From CAVYUC01 sp963816685 (GTDB taxonomy: Bacteria > Bacteroidota > Bacteroidia > Bacteroidales > Prolixibacteraceae): a DNA stretch of 64,000 bases. Below are positions 63,892 to 64,000 of the stretch, one piece after another. The DNA is taken from assembly GCA_963816685.1 (NCBI GenBank), contig CAWFMB010000003.1:186001-250000 (forward strand), in the 5' to 3' direction. The notes below the pieces were generated by a model. The model was given only the letters and a program-made list of their open reading frames with translations. It did not search any database and was not told the origin of the DNA. Made by a program: the position numbers and the translations under genes. Position 1 is the stretch's first letter; the number at the start of each line of letters is the position of its first letter.

Positions 63892-64000
63892 GTGAAACAA
63901 AATTTTAATAATCAATATTGGCAAATCATTTGGAAAAAATTTAAAGCTGGCGACAGACAAGCTTTTGAAACTATTTATAATGAATTTATTGATGTTTTGT
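63892..64000 (+). CDS. ECF-type RNA polymerase sigma factor (N-terminus, cut by window end)
   Basis: A GTG at 63892 opens 36 codons that stay open to the window edge. They read YWQIIWKKFKAGDRQAFETI and then YNEFIDVL, the region-2 start of Bacteroidota ECF sigma factors (WxxFxxGDxxAFxxIY). Such factors usually work with an anti-sigma factor and control receptor or SusC genes. A TTG at 63883 is an alternative start. Divergent from the secreted protein gene. Confidence 0.65.
   Translation, partial: MKQNFNNQYWQIIWKKFKAGDRQAFETIYNEFIDVL

Noticed and set aside
63772..63960. 62-codon minus-strand frame at the window end
   Set aside because: It overlaps the clear ECF sigma start on the other strand and has no features of a protein.

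Overview
The window looks like chromosomal DNA of a free-living Bacteroidota bacterium, probably a marine or sediment glycan degrader near the Marinilabiliales (lineage inferred from gene content, not from a marker gene). Signs of this are AT-rich DNA, -7 boxes of the TAnnTTTG type in place of sigma70 boxes, weak Shine-Dalgarno signals, a TonB-dependent receptor with a carboxypeptidase-like N-terminal domain, type IX secretion (T9SS) sorting domains, many exported lipoproteins and four sulfatases. I see no rRNA, tRNA, CRISPR array, prophage or SusC/SusD pair.

Layout. 1-8.1 kb: partial pirin, exported aldo/keto reductase, FRG-domain protein, methyltransferase, PQQ-type propeller lipoprotein, PhzF-like enzyme and a TonB receptor. 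8.2-9.0 kb: a REP-associated (RAYT/IS200-like) transposase gene bracketed by GC-rich REP-like hairpins. 9-19 kb: a hybrid sensor kinase/response regulator/AraC protein, an SDR, a GH94 phosphorylase, a sialate/acetyl-ester esterase and a PAS histidine kinase. 19-26 kb: two sulfatase lipoproteins diverging from a GH5 lipoprotein, then a palindrome-rich spacer and a GH109-like exported oxidoreductase-fold hydrolase. 26-32.7 kb: Omp85-type barrel, VOC and SDR enzymes, NmrA-like SDR, a collapsed T9SS pseudogene and a sodium/solute symporter. 32.9-37.9 kb: a tight operon of CE1-like esterase, two sulfatases and an M23-peptidase/beta-domain protein. 38-40.8 kb: Omp85 barrel and a TonB-like protein.

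From 40.8 to 42.2 kb there is a gene-poor stretch holding what I consider the most interesting signals. One is a compact small-RNA-like unit with a full Bacteroidota promoter and an intrinsic terminator. The other is a minus-strand stretch of about 540 nt with several UUCG- and GNRA-capped hairpins that ends in a terminator-like hairpin. From 42.2 to 46.4 kb lies a polyamine block: carboxynorspermidine decarboxylase and synthase, diverging from an agmatinase-type ureohydrolase and a nitroreductase. 46.5-56 kb: SGNH hydrolase, lipase-like lipoprotein, a 1427-residue AsmA-like protein, ThuA-like protein, MFS transporter and GlsB-like membrane protein. 56-64 kb: a large CotH/lamin-tail T9SS protein, UbiB-type kinase, DUF1206 protein, a secreted protein whose sorting domain has decayed by frameshifts, and the start of an ECF sigma factor.

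Together, the exported sulfatases, GH5, GH109, CE1, SGNH and sialate-esterase-like enzymes suggest stepwise removal of sulfate and acyl groups followed by glycan cleavage outside the cytoplasm. Uptake would be through the TonB receptor, the SSS symporter and the MFS carrier, and GH94 would carry out cytoplasmic phosphorolysis. The substrates are inferred and not proven by the sequence.
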